In this document: in pieces, positions 1-8,491 of the stretch
Position numbering within the stretch: the first letter of the stretch is position 1
Layout of the letters: each line of letters opens with the position of its first letter
Assembly (NCBI GenBank): GCA_022822005.1
Contig: JAJECO010000086.1
Coordinates: forward strand, 26,832 to 90,831
Reading direction: 5' to 3'
Length of the DNA: 64,000 nucleotides
From: Candidatus Poribacteria bacterium
GTDB lineage: Bacteria; Poribacteria; WGA-4E; PCPOR2b
Program-made: the position numbers and the translations under genes
The notes under the pieces: model-generated
Told to the model about the DNA's origin: nothing
The model's input: the letters and a program-made list of their open reading frames with translations, nothing else
The model's database searches: none

Positions 1-1
1 G

Positions 2-844
2 AATGATAGAGCCTCCTATGCGCCAAACGTACAGATCGGTGAGACGATGGTCGGCAGCGTTGTCGGCGAGGTCGTGGCATCCAAAAACTCAGGTTTTCAG
101 GTCGGAGATATTGCTACCGGCGGACTCGGCTGGCAAGAGTATGGGGTGTCCGATGGAGGCAACCTCCGAAAAGTAGATCGAACCCTTGCGCCTATATCGA
201 CCGCTTTGGGGATTCTCGGTATGCCCGGCTTGACAGCATATTTTGGCTTGTTAGAGATCTGCGACCCGCAACCGGGAGAAACAGTTTTCGCGTCCGCAGC
301 CGGCGGTGCTGTCGGTTCTCTGGTAGGGCAGATCGCCAAGATAAAAGGTTGCCGCGCCGTTGGCAGCACTGGCAGTGACGAGAAAGTGGATTACGTCGTT
401 AACGAGCTCGGTTTTGACGCCGCGTTCAACTACAAGACAACCGAGGACTACGGTGCAAAGCTGTCCGAACAGTGTCCGGACGGAATAGATGTCTATTTTG
501 ATAACGTTGGGGGCGCGATTACCGATGCTGTCTTCCCCCTGATTAACGTGAAAGCGCGGGTATCAATCTGCGGTCAGATCTCCCAATATAATCTCGAAAG
601 CCCGGAACAGGGTCCCCGTTTCTTATGGCATCTCATCGTCAAACGGGCAAAGATAGAGGGATTCCTCGTCTTCGAATTTGCTGACAAACACGACGACGGG
701 CTGCGGCAGATGGCTGAGTGGATCCAGGCTGGTAAATTGAAATACCGAGAAGAGGTAACCGAAGGTTTCGAGAACGCTCCAGCCGCATTCATCGGGATGC
801 TAAAGGGCAGTAACATCGGCAAACAACTCGTCAAAGTTACCTGA
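2..844 (+). CDS. NADP-dependent MDR oxidoreductase (curcumin/prostaglandin reductase type), 5' partial
   Basis: This is the C-terminal ~280 residues of a zinc-independent medium-chain dehydrogenase/reductase of the YncB/CurA/PTGR group, which reduces double bonds of alpha,beta-unsaturated carbonyls with NADPH. The frame is open to the left window edge, so the real start lies outside; the internal ATG at 47 falls inside the conserved region before the GEVVAS segment and is not the start. Visible are the Rossmann core with the AAGGAVGSLVGQIAK nucleotide-binding turn, the SDEKVDY strand, the DVYFDNVGG segment and the C-terminal LKGSNIGKQLVKV tail typical of the group. The family is usually about 335 residues, so roughly 55 are missing. 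A cytoplasmic enzyme. The physiological substrate cannot be told from sequence. Confidence 0.9.
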   Translation, partial: NDRASYAPNVQIGETMVGSVVGEVVASKNSGFQVGDIATGGLGWQEYGVSDGGNLRKVDRTLAPISTALGILGMPGLTAYFGLLEICDPQPGETVFASAAGGAVGSLVGQIAKIKGCRAVGSTGSDEKVDYVVNELGFDAAFNYKTTEDYGAKLSEQCPDGIDVYFDNVGGAITDAVFPLINVKARVSICGQISQYNLESPEQGPRFLWHLIVKRAKIEGFLVFEFADKHDDGLRQMAEWIQAGKLKYREEVTEGFENAPAAFIGMLKGSNIGKQLVKVT

Positions 845-847
845 GAT

Positions 848-870
848 CTGTTGATGTTTCGTCTCAACAG
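848..870 (+). terminator. Weak hairpin after the MDR gene
   Basis: A 7-bp perfect stem (CTGTTGA / TCAACAG) with a 9-nt loop lies 3 nt after the stop codon at 842-844. Only an AATAATTA tract follows, not a T-run, so it may be an mRNA-end hairpin rather than a strong intrinsic terminator. Confidence 0.3.
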
Positions 871-1058
871 AATAATTAGGGATGGTGCCCAAACGCATGG
901 TCCTCCGTCGGAAGTAGGGTGCCGAATCCTGTTGCTGCTAAATGAGCTAATGACTGAGTAGCAAACTTTTTAAGCATTACGTATTACGCTTCACGATTCA
1001 GTTAGATGTTGAAGACAACAAACCGCAATTCGTGTTAGTTCAGGGAGAAATCAACAAT

Positions 1059-2117
1059 ATGTCAGACAAATATCGTGTTGGAATTATCGGTTGTGGCGGC
1101 ATTGCGAGGCTACATGCACACGGCTATCAAGGCGTCGAGGAGGTCGAAATCGTCGCTATCGCCGATCCCGTTGAGGACGCGTTAAACGATTTTGGGGAAA
1201 GCTACAATATCCAGACACGCTACCTCGACCCCCGTGAGATGCTCGACAAAGAGAATCTCGACATCGTCAGCGTTGCAACATGGCACAGGCTCCATGCGCC
1301 TATGACAATCGCCGCCTGCGCACGGAAGCCGAAAGCGGTGCTCTGCGAGAAACCCATGGGGACCAACCTTGGTGAGTGCGACGAGATGTTGATAGCAGCG
1401 CAGCGAAACAACGTCAAGGTCGCCATCGCACATCAGCGCCGGTTCAATCCGGTCTGGACAGATGCCCGTCAACTGATCGCCAACGGCGCAATCGGTGAGC
1501 CGCGCCAAATCGTCTGCAAAGGCGGTCAAGGGCTCCTTAACGACTGTTCGCATCTGTTTGACATGATGCGCTATGTCCTCGGTGATCCGGACGCCGAGTG
1601 GGTCATCGGCAATGTCGAACGCAAGACGGAACGTTACGAACGCGATATACCGATTGAGGATCGGAGTGCGGGAATCATTGGCTTCCAAGGCGGTTGTATC
1701 GGACTACTGCTGCAAGAAATCGCAGGTCCCAACTATCAAGGTGGGATTATCTACGGGTCCGACGGTATTATAGACCTGACTGAACAGCGTGCCCTCCTAC
1801 TTAACAGTAAGCGAGCAGAATGGGAAGACCGTCGAGCGGAGGGAGAAGATCCTTCCGTGGCGCAGGTGCAGGAACTAATCTCATGGATCGAAGGGCGAAG
1901 TGGGCATCGCGGCGAAGCAATAAACGGCCGTGCCGCTGTCGAGATTATCATGGCGATCTACGATTCCGCACGGCTGCATGAAGTGGTCCAGATGCCGGTC
2001 CGTACCCACGCTTCACCGCTTGAAGCGATGATTGAGAGCGGTGACCTGCCGGTTGAACGTCCGGGCAGATATGACATCCGCGCAATGTTACTTCGTGGAG
2101 AGTCAATGCAGCCATAA
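1059..2117 (+). CDS. Gfo/Idh/MocA family oxidoreductase
   Basis: A 352-residue NAD(P)-dependent sugar or cyclitol dehydrogenase of the Gfo/Idh/MocA family. The N-terminal Rossmann fold shows GIIGCGGIAR (about residues 7-16) and the catalytic-type CEKP motif with Lys98; the C-terminal alpha/beta domain has the HQRRFNP segment and YGSDGIIDL. ATG 1059 is preferred over the upstream in-frame GTG at 1032 because AGGGAG lies about 11 nt upstream and the Rossmann strand follows immediately. It is a close paralogue of the gene at 56093-57139: both share the ATW/TTW segment, HQRRF, LGDP, the RYDIR tail and overall length. The aminotransferase start lies 15 nt downstream, so the two are probably co-transcribed and could oxidise then transaminate a sugar, but the substrate is unknown. 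Confidence 0.9.
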   Translation: MSDKYRVGIIGCGGIARLHAHGYQGVEEVEIVAIADPVEDALNDFGESYNIQTRYLDPREMLDKENLDIVSVATWHRLHAPMTIAACARKPKAVLCEKPMGTNLGECDEMLIAAQRNNVKVAIAHQRRFNPVWTDARQLIANGAIGEPRQIVCKGGQGLLNDCSHLFDMMRYVLGDPDAEWVIGNVERKTERYERDIPIEDRSAGIIGFQGGCIGLLLQEIAGPNYQGGIIYGSDGIIDLTEQRALLLNSKRAEWEDRRAEGEDPSVAQVQELISWIEGRSGHRGEAINGRAAVEIIMAIYDSARLHEVVQMPVRTHASPLEAMIESGDLPVERPGRYDIRAMLLRGESMQP

Positions 2118-2132
2118 GGCGGTGTGATCGAC

Positions 2133-3341
2133 ATGAGAAACGGATTATCAACCTCGAAACCGATGCTTTCGCACAAATCGACCCTGTTTACTGAGTCGGT
2201 CATCCGTGGGATGACGCAGCTTTGCAACCGCTATGATGCGATCAATCTGTCGCAAGGGACACCCGGATTTGAACCGCCCGACGAGGTCAAGGAAGCTGCG
2301 ATTGACGCCATCCGTGAGGGATACAACCAATACAGCATCACGTGGGGAACGCCGAAATTCCGTGAGGCGATCGCTCAGAAGGTCACAGTGTTTAACGGCA
2401 TCCCAACAGATCCAGACCAGAATGTCACTGTCACCTGCGGTTCAACCGAGGGTATGATGTCGTCGTTGCTGGCGATTATCAACCCCGGTGATGAGATCAT
2501 AATCTTCGAACCGTTCTATGAAAATTACGGGCCCGACACAATCATCTCCGGTGCAACACCCATCTATGTTCCGCTGCGGGAGACGCGTTGTCCGGAGAGA
2601 GGGGATATTTTCACCTACGATCCCGATGAGCTGCGGAATGCTTTCAGCAAGAACACGAAGGCAATTGTTCTGAATACCCCCAGCAATCCGATCGGAAAAG
2701 TCTTCATCCACGAGGAGTTGGAGGAGATCGCTGCGCTCTGCTGCGAATTTGACGCCCTTGCTGTAACGGACGAGATCTATGAGCATATGATCTACGATGA
2801 CCGTCCGCATGTCAGCATCGGTTCGTTGCCAGAGATGCGTGATCGAACCATCACCGTTTCTGGACTGAGCAAAACCTACTCGATGACCGGCTGGCGACTC
2901 GGCTACGTGATCGCGCCCGAATATCTGGCAAACGGGATCCGCAAAATGCACGACTTCTTGACGGTCGGAGCACCGCACCCGTTGCAGCAGGCAGGCGTGG
3001 TTGCGCTCCAATTGGGCGAAGAGTACTATCGGGAACTGGTCAGAAAGTATGATGACAATCGCAAACTGTTTTCCGCCCTGTTGCGGAAGGCGGGCTTTCA
3101 GTGCTATATCCCCGAAGGCGCGTACTACATCATGACCGACATCAGCAATTTCGGCTTTTCCGATGATACCGAATTTGCGCACTGGCTTGTGAAGGAGATT
3201 GGGGTCGGTGGTGTGCCGGGATCAAGTTTTTATAGCCGTCCAGAACTTGGCAAAACGAAGCTGCGATTTATGTTCAGCAAGGATGAAGTGACATTACATG
3301 AAGCAGCCGATCGACTGATGCGAATTGGAGAAAAGATTTAG
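2133..3341 (+). CDS. Class I/II PLP-dependent aminotransferase
   Basis: A 402-residue fold-type I aminotransferase of the aspartate-aminotransferase subgroup, cytosolic, transferring amino groups between an amino acid and a 2-oxo acid. The PLP-binding lysine is Lys247 in SGLSKTYSMTGWRLGY. Also visible are the N-terminal NLSQGTPGFEPPDEV (substrate loop), CGSTEGM (phosphate cup), NTPSNPIGKV and the C-terminal KLRFMFS with the carboxylate-binding Arg. The ATG at 2133 has AAGGCGG about 10 nt upstream; the in-frame GTG at 2124 would leave no room for that site. The gene follows the dehydrogenase by 15 nt and precedes a membrane protein by 21 nt, suggesting an operon. Substrate specificity is not resolvable. 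Confidence 0.92.
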   Translation: MRNGLSTSKPMLSHKSTLFTESVIRGMTQLCNRYDAINLSQGTPGFEPPDEVKEAAIDAIREGYNQYSITWGTPKFREAIAQKVTVFNGIPTDPDQNVTVTCGSTEGMMSSLLAIINPGDEIIIFEPFYENYGPDTIISGATPIYVPLRETRCPERGDIFTYDPDELRNAFSKNTKAIVLNTPSNPIGKVFIHEELEEIAALCCEFDALAVTDEIYEHMIYDDRPHVSIGSLPEMRDRTITVSGLSKTYSMTGWRLGYVIAPEYLANGIRKMHDFLTVGAPHPLQQAGVVALQLGEEYYRELVRKYDDNRKLFSALLRKAGFQCYIPEGAYYIMTDISNFGFSDDTEFAHWLVKEIGVGGVPGSSFYSRPELGKTKLRFMFSKDEVTLHEAADRLMRIGEKI

Positions 3342-3362
3342 CCTCCTAACGGGAAGGATTAA

Positions 3363-4286
3363 ATGAACACACCTATCGCCGGTTACGATTTTGCTCGATT
3401 ACTTGCGCTGTTCGGACTACTGATTGCAGCTTTTATCCCAGTTCCTAATGTTTTCCCAGACTTTGAAGCAGGTGACTTCGAGCTGCACCACATTATCCTG
3501 GGACAACTACACTCTTTTATCCGTGGAGGGGCTCTCGAAACCTTCCTACTGCTGGGTGGTGTGGGTATATCCCTCCGGACACAACAGTCCCGAACAACAG
3601 ACGATGCACACAGAATCACAGATAGTCGAAAACGATTGATAAGACGTGCTGCGCTGTTGATGGTGGTTGGCATCGGTTGTAATCTAATTTTTCCCATAAA
3701 CCTCCTACTATCCTCCTACGGCGGTTATATTCTTATCGGTGCGCTGCTGCTGAGGGTTTCCAATCGTTGGTTATGGTTGCTCGCCTCTGCGTGTGTTATC
3801 ATCAGTTTTGCATTAGTTTTTTTAATGCTGCATGACATTTTTTCTCGTGAGATGCTCGAAGAAAATTGGGGCACACCTTATGTTTTCGGTTTTTCGGTCG
3901 GGGGCATGATCTATAATTTGCTCTCCTTTGAACTTTACTCACTGTTTTACTGGTCCGTTTTTCTGCTAATTGGTATGTGGTTAGGACGACAGAGAGTGCC
4001 CTTCCCCAGAGAGCAAAGGAATCTGCTCCTCCGCGCAATGGTCATTGCCTTGGTTACAAGTTGTGTGTTATTGGTGCTACTTAGCAGTACTGTGTGGTCG
4101 CGCTATAGTTTTGATTCGATAGTGACGTGGTGGGATATGGGAGCTGGTTTGATAATCGGCTTCTTGGGCGGCGTGGGCATCTCCCTCGCGATCATTCTGG
4201 GAAGTCTCAGCCTAATCGAGAAGTATCCGGACGCAAAATGGACAAAACCGTTCATTGCAACGGGGCGACTTGCCCGGTTGTTCTAA
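3363..4286 (+). pseudogene. DUF418/YeiB-like membrane protein, probably C-terminally truncated
   Basis: A 307-residue integral membrane protein with about seven to eight hydrophobic helices. The opening YDFARLLALFGLL resembles the D-x-x-R-x-x-A-x-x-G-I/L start of DUF418/DUF1624 (YeiB, acyltransferase-like) proteins. The last residues, ATGRLARLF, match the start of the conserved C-terminal GRxALTxY block, and the stop codon TAA at 4284-4286 sits where that block normally continues. Reading through it gives VAYLV and then sequence without membrane character. The family normally has 60-90 more residues here. I infer a nonsense or degradation event, so the product may be non-functional; a natural short form remains possible. 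It lies 21 nt after the aminotransferase. Confidence 0.5.
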
Positions 4287-4614
4287 GTTGCCTATCTGGT
4301 TAGCAGTAGATCGTCGGAGGTTCTTCATCAGGTTAGAGAAAAGCAAAAACTCTTGTGTGCCAGATCACGGGATAGCTTGAGAAGAATGTTCCAGAAGTTA
4401 AAGAGCTGCCACCTTTAAAAATCCATCGGTCTTCTCGCATGAGCAGGCACCCGCGTCCATTAAGGTGCTTTATCGTTCACTCCGGAGGAGCGATATGTAT
4501 ATAACCGACCTGAGTAAGTGATCAACGATGGATTTGTGTTGACTCTCTACCAAAGTTGTCACGGAATTTGCAAGAGACACACTCAATTATATAAAATTGA
4601 GGAGGAAAGAGACT
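4287..4614. other. Gene-free stretch
   Basis: About 330 bases between the truncated membrane protein and the Ycf48-like gene. It holds no convincing coding frame, promoter or terminator; it may be the decayed 3' end of the preceding gene plus the leader of the next. The only clear element is the GGAGG ribosome-binding site at 4600-4604. Confidence 0.5.
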
Positions 4615-5553
4615 TTGAGACAGTACATTCAGATACTCATCGCTTTCGTCTGCCTTATCAGTTATTTGGGGTGTAGTGGCGATAAAACACCGACAGGATG
4701 GGGACAGATCCAGTCTGGAACGGAGGCGCACCTGTACGGTGTCCACTTTATCGATGCCAAACGTGGTTGGGCAGTCGGTACGGACGGTTTGGTGCTGTCA
4801 ACAGAAGACGGCGGGGTGACGTGGCTGGTGCGCTCGCCAGAAAAAGCGGTTACTCCGAACGCACTCAATAAGGTGCATTTCGCCACTCCCAACAACGGTT
4901 GGGCGGTCAGTATCAGGGGGCAGATCCACTATACGGGAAGCAGCGGCAAATCTTGGACACCCCAAAAAAGCCCTACCGACGCTGGACTACTCGACATCTA
5001 TTTTCTGGACGAGACAGAAGGTTGGGCGGTTGGTGGTGGTGGTGTCATCCTGCATACAAATAACGGTGGCGGTACATGGAGCCGTCAAAACTCACCACCG
5101 ACCCCACATCTGTGGGCTGTGCACTTTGCTGACGCGAAGCACGGCTGGGCTGTTGGGAAGGAAGGGAAGATTCTCCACACAAATAACGGTGGCGAAGCTT
5201 GGGGGGAACAGCGAAGTTGGACCGAAGAATCGCTACTCGGCGTTTATTTCGTCAACCCGCAGACCGGTTGGGTCGTTGGAACAGGCGGGTTAATTCTGCA
5301 TACGACCGATGGCGGTGCGAACTGGCAGCCTCAGAAAAGTAAGACACCCAAAACTCTACGCGGCGTCGCATTTCGAGACTCCAAACAGGGCTGGGCAATC
5401 GGTGAAGATGGATTAATTTTGCATACGACCGATGCTGGGTTCACATGGTCACCTCAAGCGAGCGGATCGCCGTGGCACCTGCTGGACATCTGCTTGTATA
5501 AAGCGCATGCTTGGATCGTTGGATCAAAGGGCACTATTTTACGGCTCAGTTGA
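4615..5553 (+). CDS. Ycf48/HCF136-like beta-propeller lipoprotein
   Basis: A 312-residue predicted lipoprotein. The start is a TTG at 4615, chosen because GGAGG at 4600-4604 lies 10 nt upstream; the in-frame TTG at 4597 would place that site inside the gene. A short signal peptide ends in a lipobox (SYLGC), after which come about seven copies of a roughly 42-residue repeat. Each repeat has the pattern G-W-A-V-G-x-x-G-x-I-L-H-T-x-x-G-G-x-x-W, consistent with a seven-bladed propeller of the Ycf48/BNR type. Ycf48 assists photosystem II assembly in phototrophs; in non-phototrophs such proteins are of unknown role, often extracytoplasmic. It lies 141 nt upstream of the TlpA-selenoprotein cluster on the same strand, so functional linkage is possible but not shown. 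Confidence 0.85.
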   Translation: MRQYIQILIAFVCLISYLGCSGDKTPTGWGQIQSGTEAHLYGVHFIDAKRGWAVGTDGLVLSTEDGGVTWLVRSPEKAVTPNALNKVHFATPNNGWAVSIRGQIHYTGSSGKSWTPQKSPTDAGLLDIYFLDETEGWAVGGGGVILHTNNGGGTWSRQNSPPTPHLWAVHFADAKHGWAVGKEGKILHTNNGGEAWGEQRSWTEESLLGVYFVNPQTGWVVGTGGLILHTTDGGANWQPQKSKTPKTLRGVAFRDSKQGWAIGEDGLILHTTDAGFTWSPQASGSPWHLLDICLYKAHAWIVGSKGTILRLS

Positions 5554-5694
5554 ATCTTTGCCCGATCTGGTGCAATTTCCCTATCCCAAATACGACCAAA
5601 TCGTGCTGCAATCTATTCTAACAACACCGCTGAAGGTGCAGAAAACAACACAGATTGACTAAAAATCTGTTCCCTTGAATTTTCGGAGGCGTGC

Positions 5695-6243
5695 ATGTAC
5701 ACGAAACTGTTTTGCCTGTTTGGTTTAATATTCTGTATGCTACCAGTTTTGGGGTGTTCAGACGCTACAGACGATGACTCTGACAAAATAACAGACACCG
5801 TTGATCCTTCATTTCAACTTGCCCCTAACTTCACACTGTTAAACACAGAACTCGAAGAGGTCAGTCTCACAGATTATCAGGACAAAGTTGTCATCGTCGA
5901 TTTCTGGGCGACATGGTGTAAACCTTGCAAAGAAGAGATTCCGCGCTTCATCGAACTGTACGATGAATATCAAGCACAGGGATTTGAGGTGGTTGGCATA
6001 TCAACGGATGACGTAGACGGGCGTCTAAAAAATATAGAAACCTTTTTTCAGGAACTGAGTGGAGAAGGTCACGATATTAACTATCCGATCCTTCTGGCAG
6101 ATTCCGACACTATTCAGAGATATCAAGTTCCCGTCTTACCATCTGCATATCTCGTCAATCGTAACGGAGAAATTGTAAAGATATTTGAAGGTGCACAGGA
6201 AAGTAAAGAAATCTACGAAAGAGAGTTGAAAAAATGGTTATGA
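5695..6243 (+). CDS. TlpA/ResA-like thioredoxin-fold lipoprotein
   Basis: A 182-residue envelope thiol-disulfide oxidoreductase. The signal peptide has a lipobox (LPVLGC), predicting an outer-face or periplasmic lipoprotein. The AhpC/TSA-redoxin fold follows, with APNFTLLN, the active-site WATWCKPCKEE motif (Cys75 and Cys78) and the cis-proline loop VPVLPSAYLV. Such proteins reduce disulfides or hand electrons to peroxiredoxins and apocytochromes. GGAGG lies 6-10 nt before ATG 5695. The stop overlaps the start of the next gene as ATGA (6240-6243), indicating translational coupling with the selenocysteine peroxiredoxin, its obvious candidate redox partner. Confidence 0.93.
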   Translation: MYTKLFCLFGLIFCMLPVLGCSDATDDDSDKITDTVDPSFQLAPNFTLLNTELEEVSLTDYQDKVVIVDFWATWCKPCKEEIPRFIELYDEYQAQGFEVVGISTDDVDGRLKNIETFFQELSGEGHDINYPILLADSDTIQRYQVPVLPSAYLVNRNGEIVKIFEGAQESKEIYERELKKWL

Positions 6244-7253
6244 GAGATGGACTAAATAAAATTCAATCATTGATAGCTTTAGCAGCTATCCTGATGTTGT
6301 GCCTTGGTTGTGGAACCGATGACGAATCTATTGTGGAACCGGACACAACCGTGGGACCGGACACGACCAAGGAGCCGGAGGCAACTGTACAGCCGGAAAC
6401 AACTGTAGAACCGGTTGTGCCGCCTGTGGAGGCAGACCCTGTTATTCCAGCCGAACCGCCGGCAGACCAAGCTGAGGAAGTTGAAGAGGTATTACCGATC
6501 ATTCGTGGGCTCGTGCTGGATCAGATAACAAAAGATCCTCTCATCGGCGTAAGCGTTAAACTGACCGATGAAGCCGGGGTTGTTTTAGAGACTCCAACAG
6601 CTAATTCAGGTGTCTTCGAGTTTGAAGGGATTGCCGCGGATCAGAAACTTACCGTTACCATCGATATCGATGAATACGAGAAACAGGAGTTCATTGTTGA
6701 TCCGATTCCAGTTGGCGAAACGGTAAAATTGGAGGTCGAACTTATTCCGCTCAATCCGGAGCAACTTCCAGAGGGAGATGGCCTTGCCATTGGCTTGAAA
6801 GCACCGGACTTCAACCTGCCTGATAGTGATGGGGAAATGATAGCCCTTGCAGATTACGCAGGCAAGCAGAAGGTTGTGTTGGTCTTTGATCGGGGTGAGT
6901 TCTGACCTTCCTGCATTGAGCAACTCGGCGAGTTGCAACAAGATTATGCAGCGATTCAGGCGGCGGGTGCTGAGCTTCTTGCAATCAGTACAGATAATGC
7001 AGCAAAAGCGAAGAATGCGATTGAGAAGGTCAAACGGCGGGGTAACGTTGAAATTGGGTTCCCTCTACTTGGAGACCCGGAGCTAAAAACAATTGATGCC
7101 TACAACGCAAGAGATCCGCTAAATCCTCGGATCGCGCGCCCTATGACCTATATCATTGATGAAAACGGGATTATCCGCTGGAAATTCCTTGATGTGCGCG
7201 TTGGTAATCGGCTCAAGGGCGAAAGGATTGTCGCAGAACTGAAAGGTTTGTAG
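6240..7253 (+). CDS. Peroxiredoxin-like selenoprotein lipoprotein (in-frame TGA read as selenocysteine)
   Basis: One continuous 337-codon frame interrupted only by TGA at 6903-6905 (residue 222). In order: signal peptide with lipobox (LCLGC), an acidic Pro/Thr/Val/Glu-rich linker with repeated PDTT/PETT units, a carboxypeptidase-regulatory-like beta-sandwich (IIRGLVLDQITKDPLIGVSV), then a full AhpC/TSA domain (GLKAPDFNLPDSDG, VLVFDRGEF-U-PSC, ELLAISTD, RPMTYIIDENG). Family members carry Cys-Pro-x-Cys where this one has U-P-S-C, so the TGA replaces exactly the first catalytic Cys. Both halves match one domain and coding continues for 116 codons after TGA. A bSECIS-like hairpin follows at 6920-6936. 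ATG 6240 overlaps the TlpA gene as ATGA; ATG 6234 is an alternative. Probable role: membrane-anchored peroxide or disulfide reduction. A nonsense mutation is the alternative, judged unlikely. Confidence 0.88.
6906..6936 (+). promoter_or_regulatory. Predicted bacterial SECIS element
   Basis: A perfect 7-bp stem GCAACTC (6920-6926) / GAGTTGC (6930-6936) with apical loop GGC lies inside the reading frame, 21 nt between the TGA and the loop. Published bacterial SECIS rules ask for a short apical loop with a G among its first two bases at roughly 16-37 nt from the UGA; this hairpin meets them. It would bind SelB to recode UGA. No selA, selB, selC or selD gene lies in this window. Confidence 0.72.
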
Positions 7254-7264
7254 GCGGTCAAACT

Positions 7265-8434
7265 ATGGCAAGCAGAACATCACCCAAATCAGATTCGATA
7301 GTTGCTCAGATTCGATCGGATTGTGACCAAATTTCGCGGACGAAGAACGTAGGACCCCAATCGGTGAGTCGACGAAGATTTTTACGTCAGGCATCAAAAG
7401 GTGCTGTTGGGATGGGACTCGCTCTGGGGAGCATAACTTCAGCGGCCAAAGATACCTTTGCGCAACTCGATCGTCAACGCGGAGGTCCACCGGGAGAGAT
7501 GATTGAAGAAGAGCTCATGCCGCTGGTCGAAGCGACTAGCGAAAAGGTGTGGAATGGTGATGCGCTTGACGAGGCGGTTGTGGGTGAGATGATTGACCGG
7601 GCAATGATGGAACTAACCGGACTGGACTCAGCGAAGGAGGCATGGAAGGATTTTGTTCTACCGACAGACATCGTTGGAATTAAAATTAATCCACTTGCCG
7701 GAAAGCAACTGAGCACCCATCGGGTCATCGTTGATAAAATCATCGACGGGTTATACGGGGCGGGTATCCTCAGCAACCAGATTGTTATCTGGGATCGCTT
7801 TGAGTCAGATCTGATTGATGTAGGCTACGAGATCAACCAAAGTAATCGAGGGGTTCGCTGCTTCGCGTCAGACAGTAAAGGCGTAGGCTACGACGACGAG
7901 GTTTTCTATGAAACCGATAAAGATGTCGAGGAACGCCGCGAAAATGGAAGTGTCCTTTCCCGATATACAAATCTCCTGACCAAAGAGCTGACGGTGGTGA
8001 TTAACGTTCCGGTGATGAAGCATCACGGGATCGCGGGCGTGAGCGGTTGTCTCAAGAACCTTGCCTTCGGCAGCGTCGATAACACCAGTCGATTTCACTC
8101 TAATCCTATAAATTGTAACCCCGCCATCGCTGATATCTTCGCGCATACGGTCCTCAAAGATAAGGTTGTTTTGAATATTGTTGACGGGCTGCTTGCCGCG
8201 TTTGATGGGGGACCCGAGTATGACCCGAACGGAGTGTGGCAGTACGGCGGAATCCTCGTGAGCCAAGATCCAGTTGCGTTGGATCAGATTGTCTACCAAA
8301 CAGTGGAAGAGAAACGGACGGAACTCAATCTGCCGTCTATCTCTCGATTGTCGAAATATATCCGCTCAGCATCGAGGATGGATCTGGGCACCAACGACCT
8401 TGATGAAGTGGATTATAAAGAGATAAAGGTCTAA
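7265..8434 (+). CDS. Tat-exported DUF362 domain protein
   Basis: A 389-residue protein with a twin-arginine signal (SRRRFLRQASKG followed by a glycine/alanine-rich hydrophobic stretch), so it is probably exported folded with a cofactor. The body matches DUF362: IVGIKINPL, VVINVPVMKHHGIAGVSGCLKNLAFGSVDN, DGLLAAFDGGP and QDPVALDQI. DUF362 proteins are uncharacterised; some relatives carry iron-sulfur centres, but no clustered ferredoxin cysteines are seen here. ATG 7265 has an AGGCGG-type ribosome site 7 nt upstream; a GTG at 7364 would put the RRR motif at the extreme N-terminus and is a credible alternative. It follows the selenoprotein by 11 nt, implying shared transcription and a linked envelope redox function. 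Confidence 0.85.
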   Translation: MASRTSPKSDSIVAQIRSDCDQISRTKNVGPQSVSRRRFLRQASKGAVGMGLALGSITSAAKDTFAQLDRQRGGPPGEMIEEELMPLVEATSEKVWNGDALDEAVVGEMIDRAMMELTGLDSAKEAWKDFVLPTDIVGIKINPLAGKQLSTHRVIVDKIIDGLYGAGILSNQIVIWDRFESDLIDVGYEINQSNRGVRCFASDSKGVGYDDEVFYETDKDVEERRENGSVLSRYTNLLTKELTVVINVPVMKHHGIAGVSGCLKNLAFGSVDNTSRFHSNPINCNPAIADIFAHTVLKDKVVLNIVDGLLAAFDGGPEYDPNGVWQYGGILVSQDPVALDQIVYQTVEEKRTELNLPSISRLSKYIRSASRMDLGTNDLDEVDYKEIKV

Positions 8435-8491
8435 TAGGTCGAGCGAAGCGAAAGAACTGTGTCGCATTCGAGATAAGAGAGGAGCAGCGTC

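Noticed and set aside
6933..7253. Separate 106-codon gene after the TGA
   Set aside because: Its product is the second half of the peroxiredoxin domain in the same frame as the upstream half, with no ribosome-binding site of its own; it is part of the selenoprotein.
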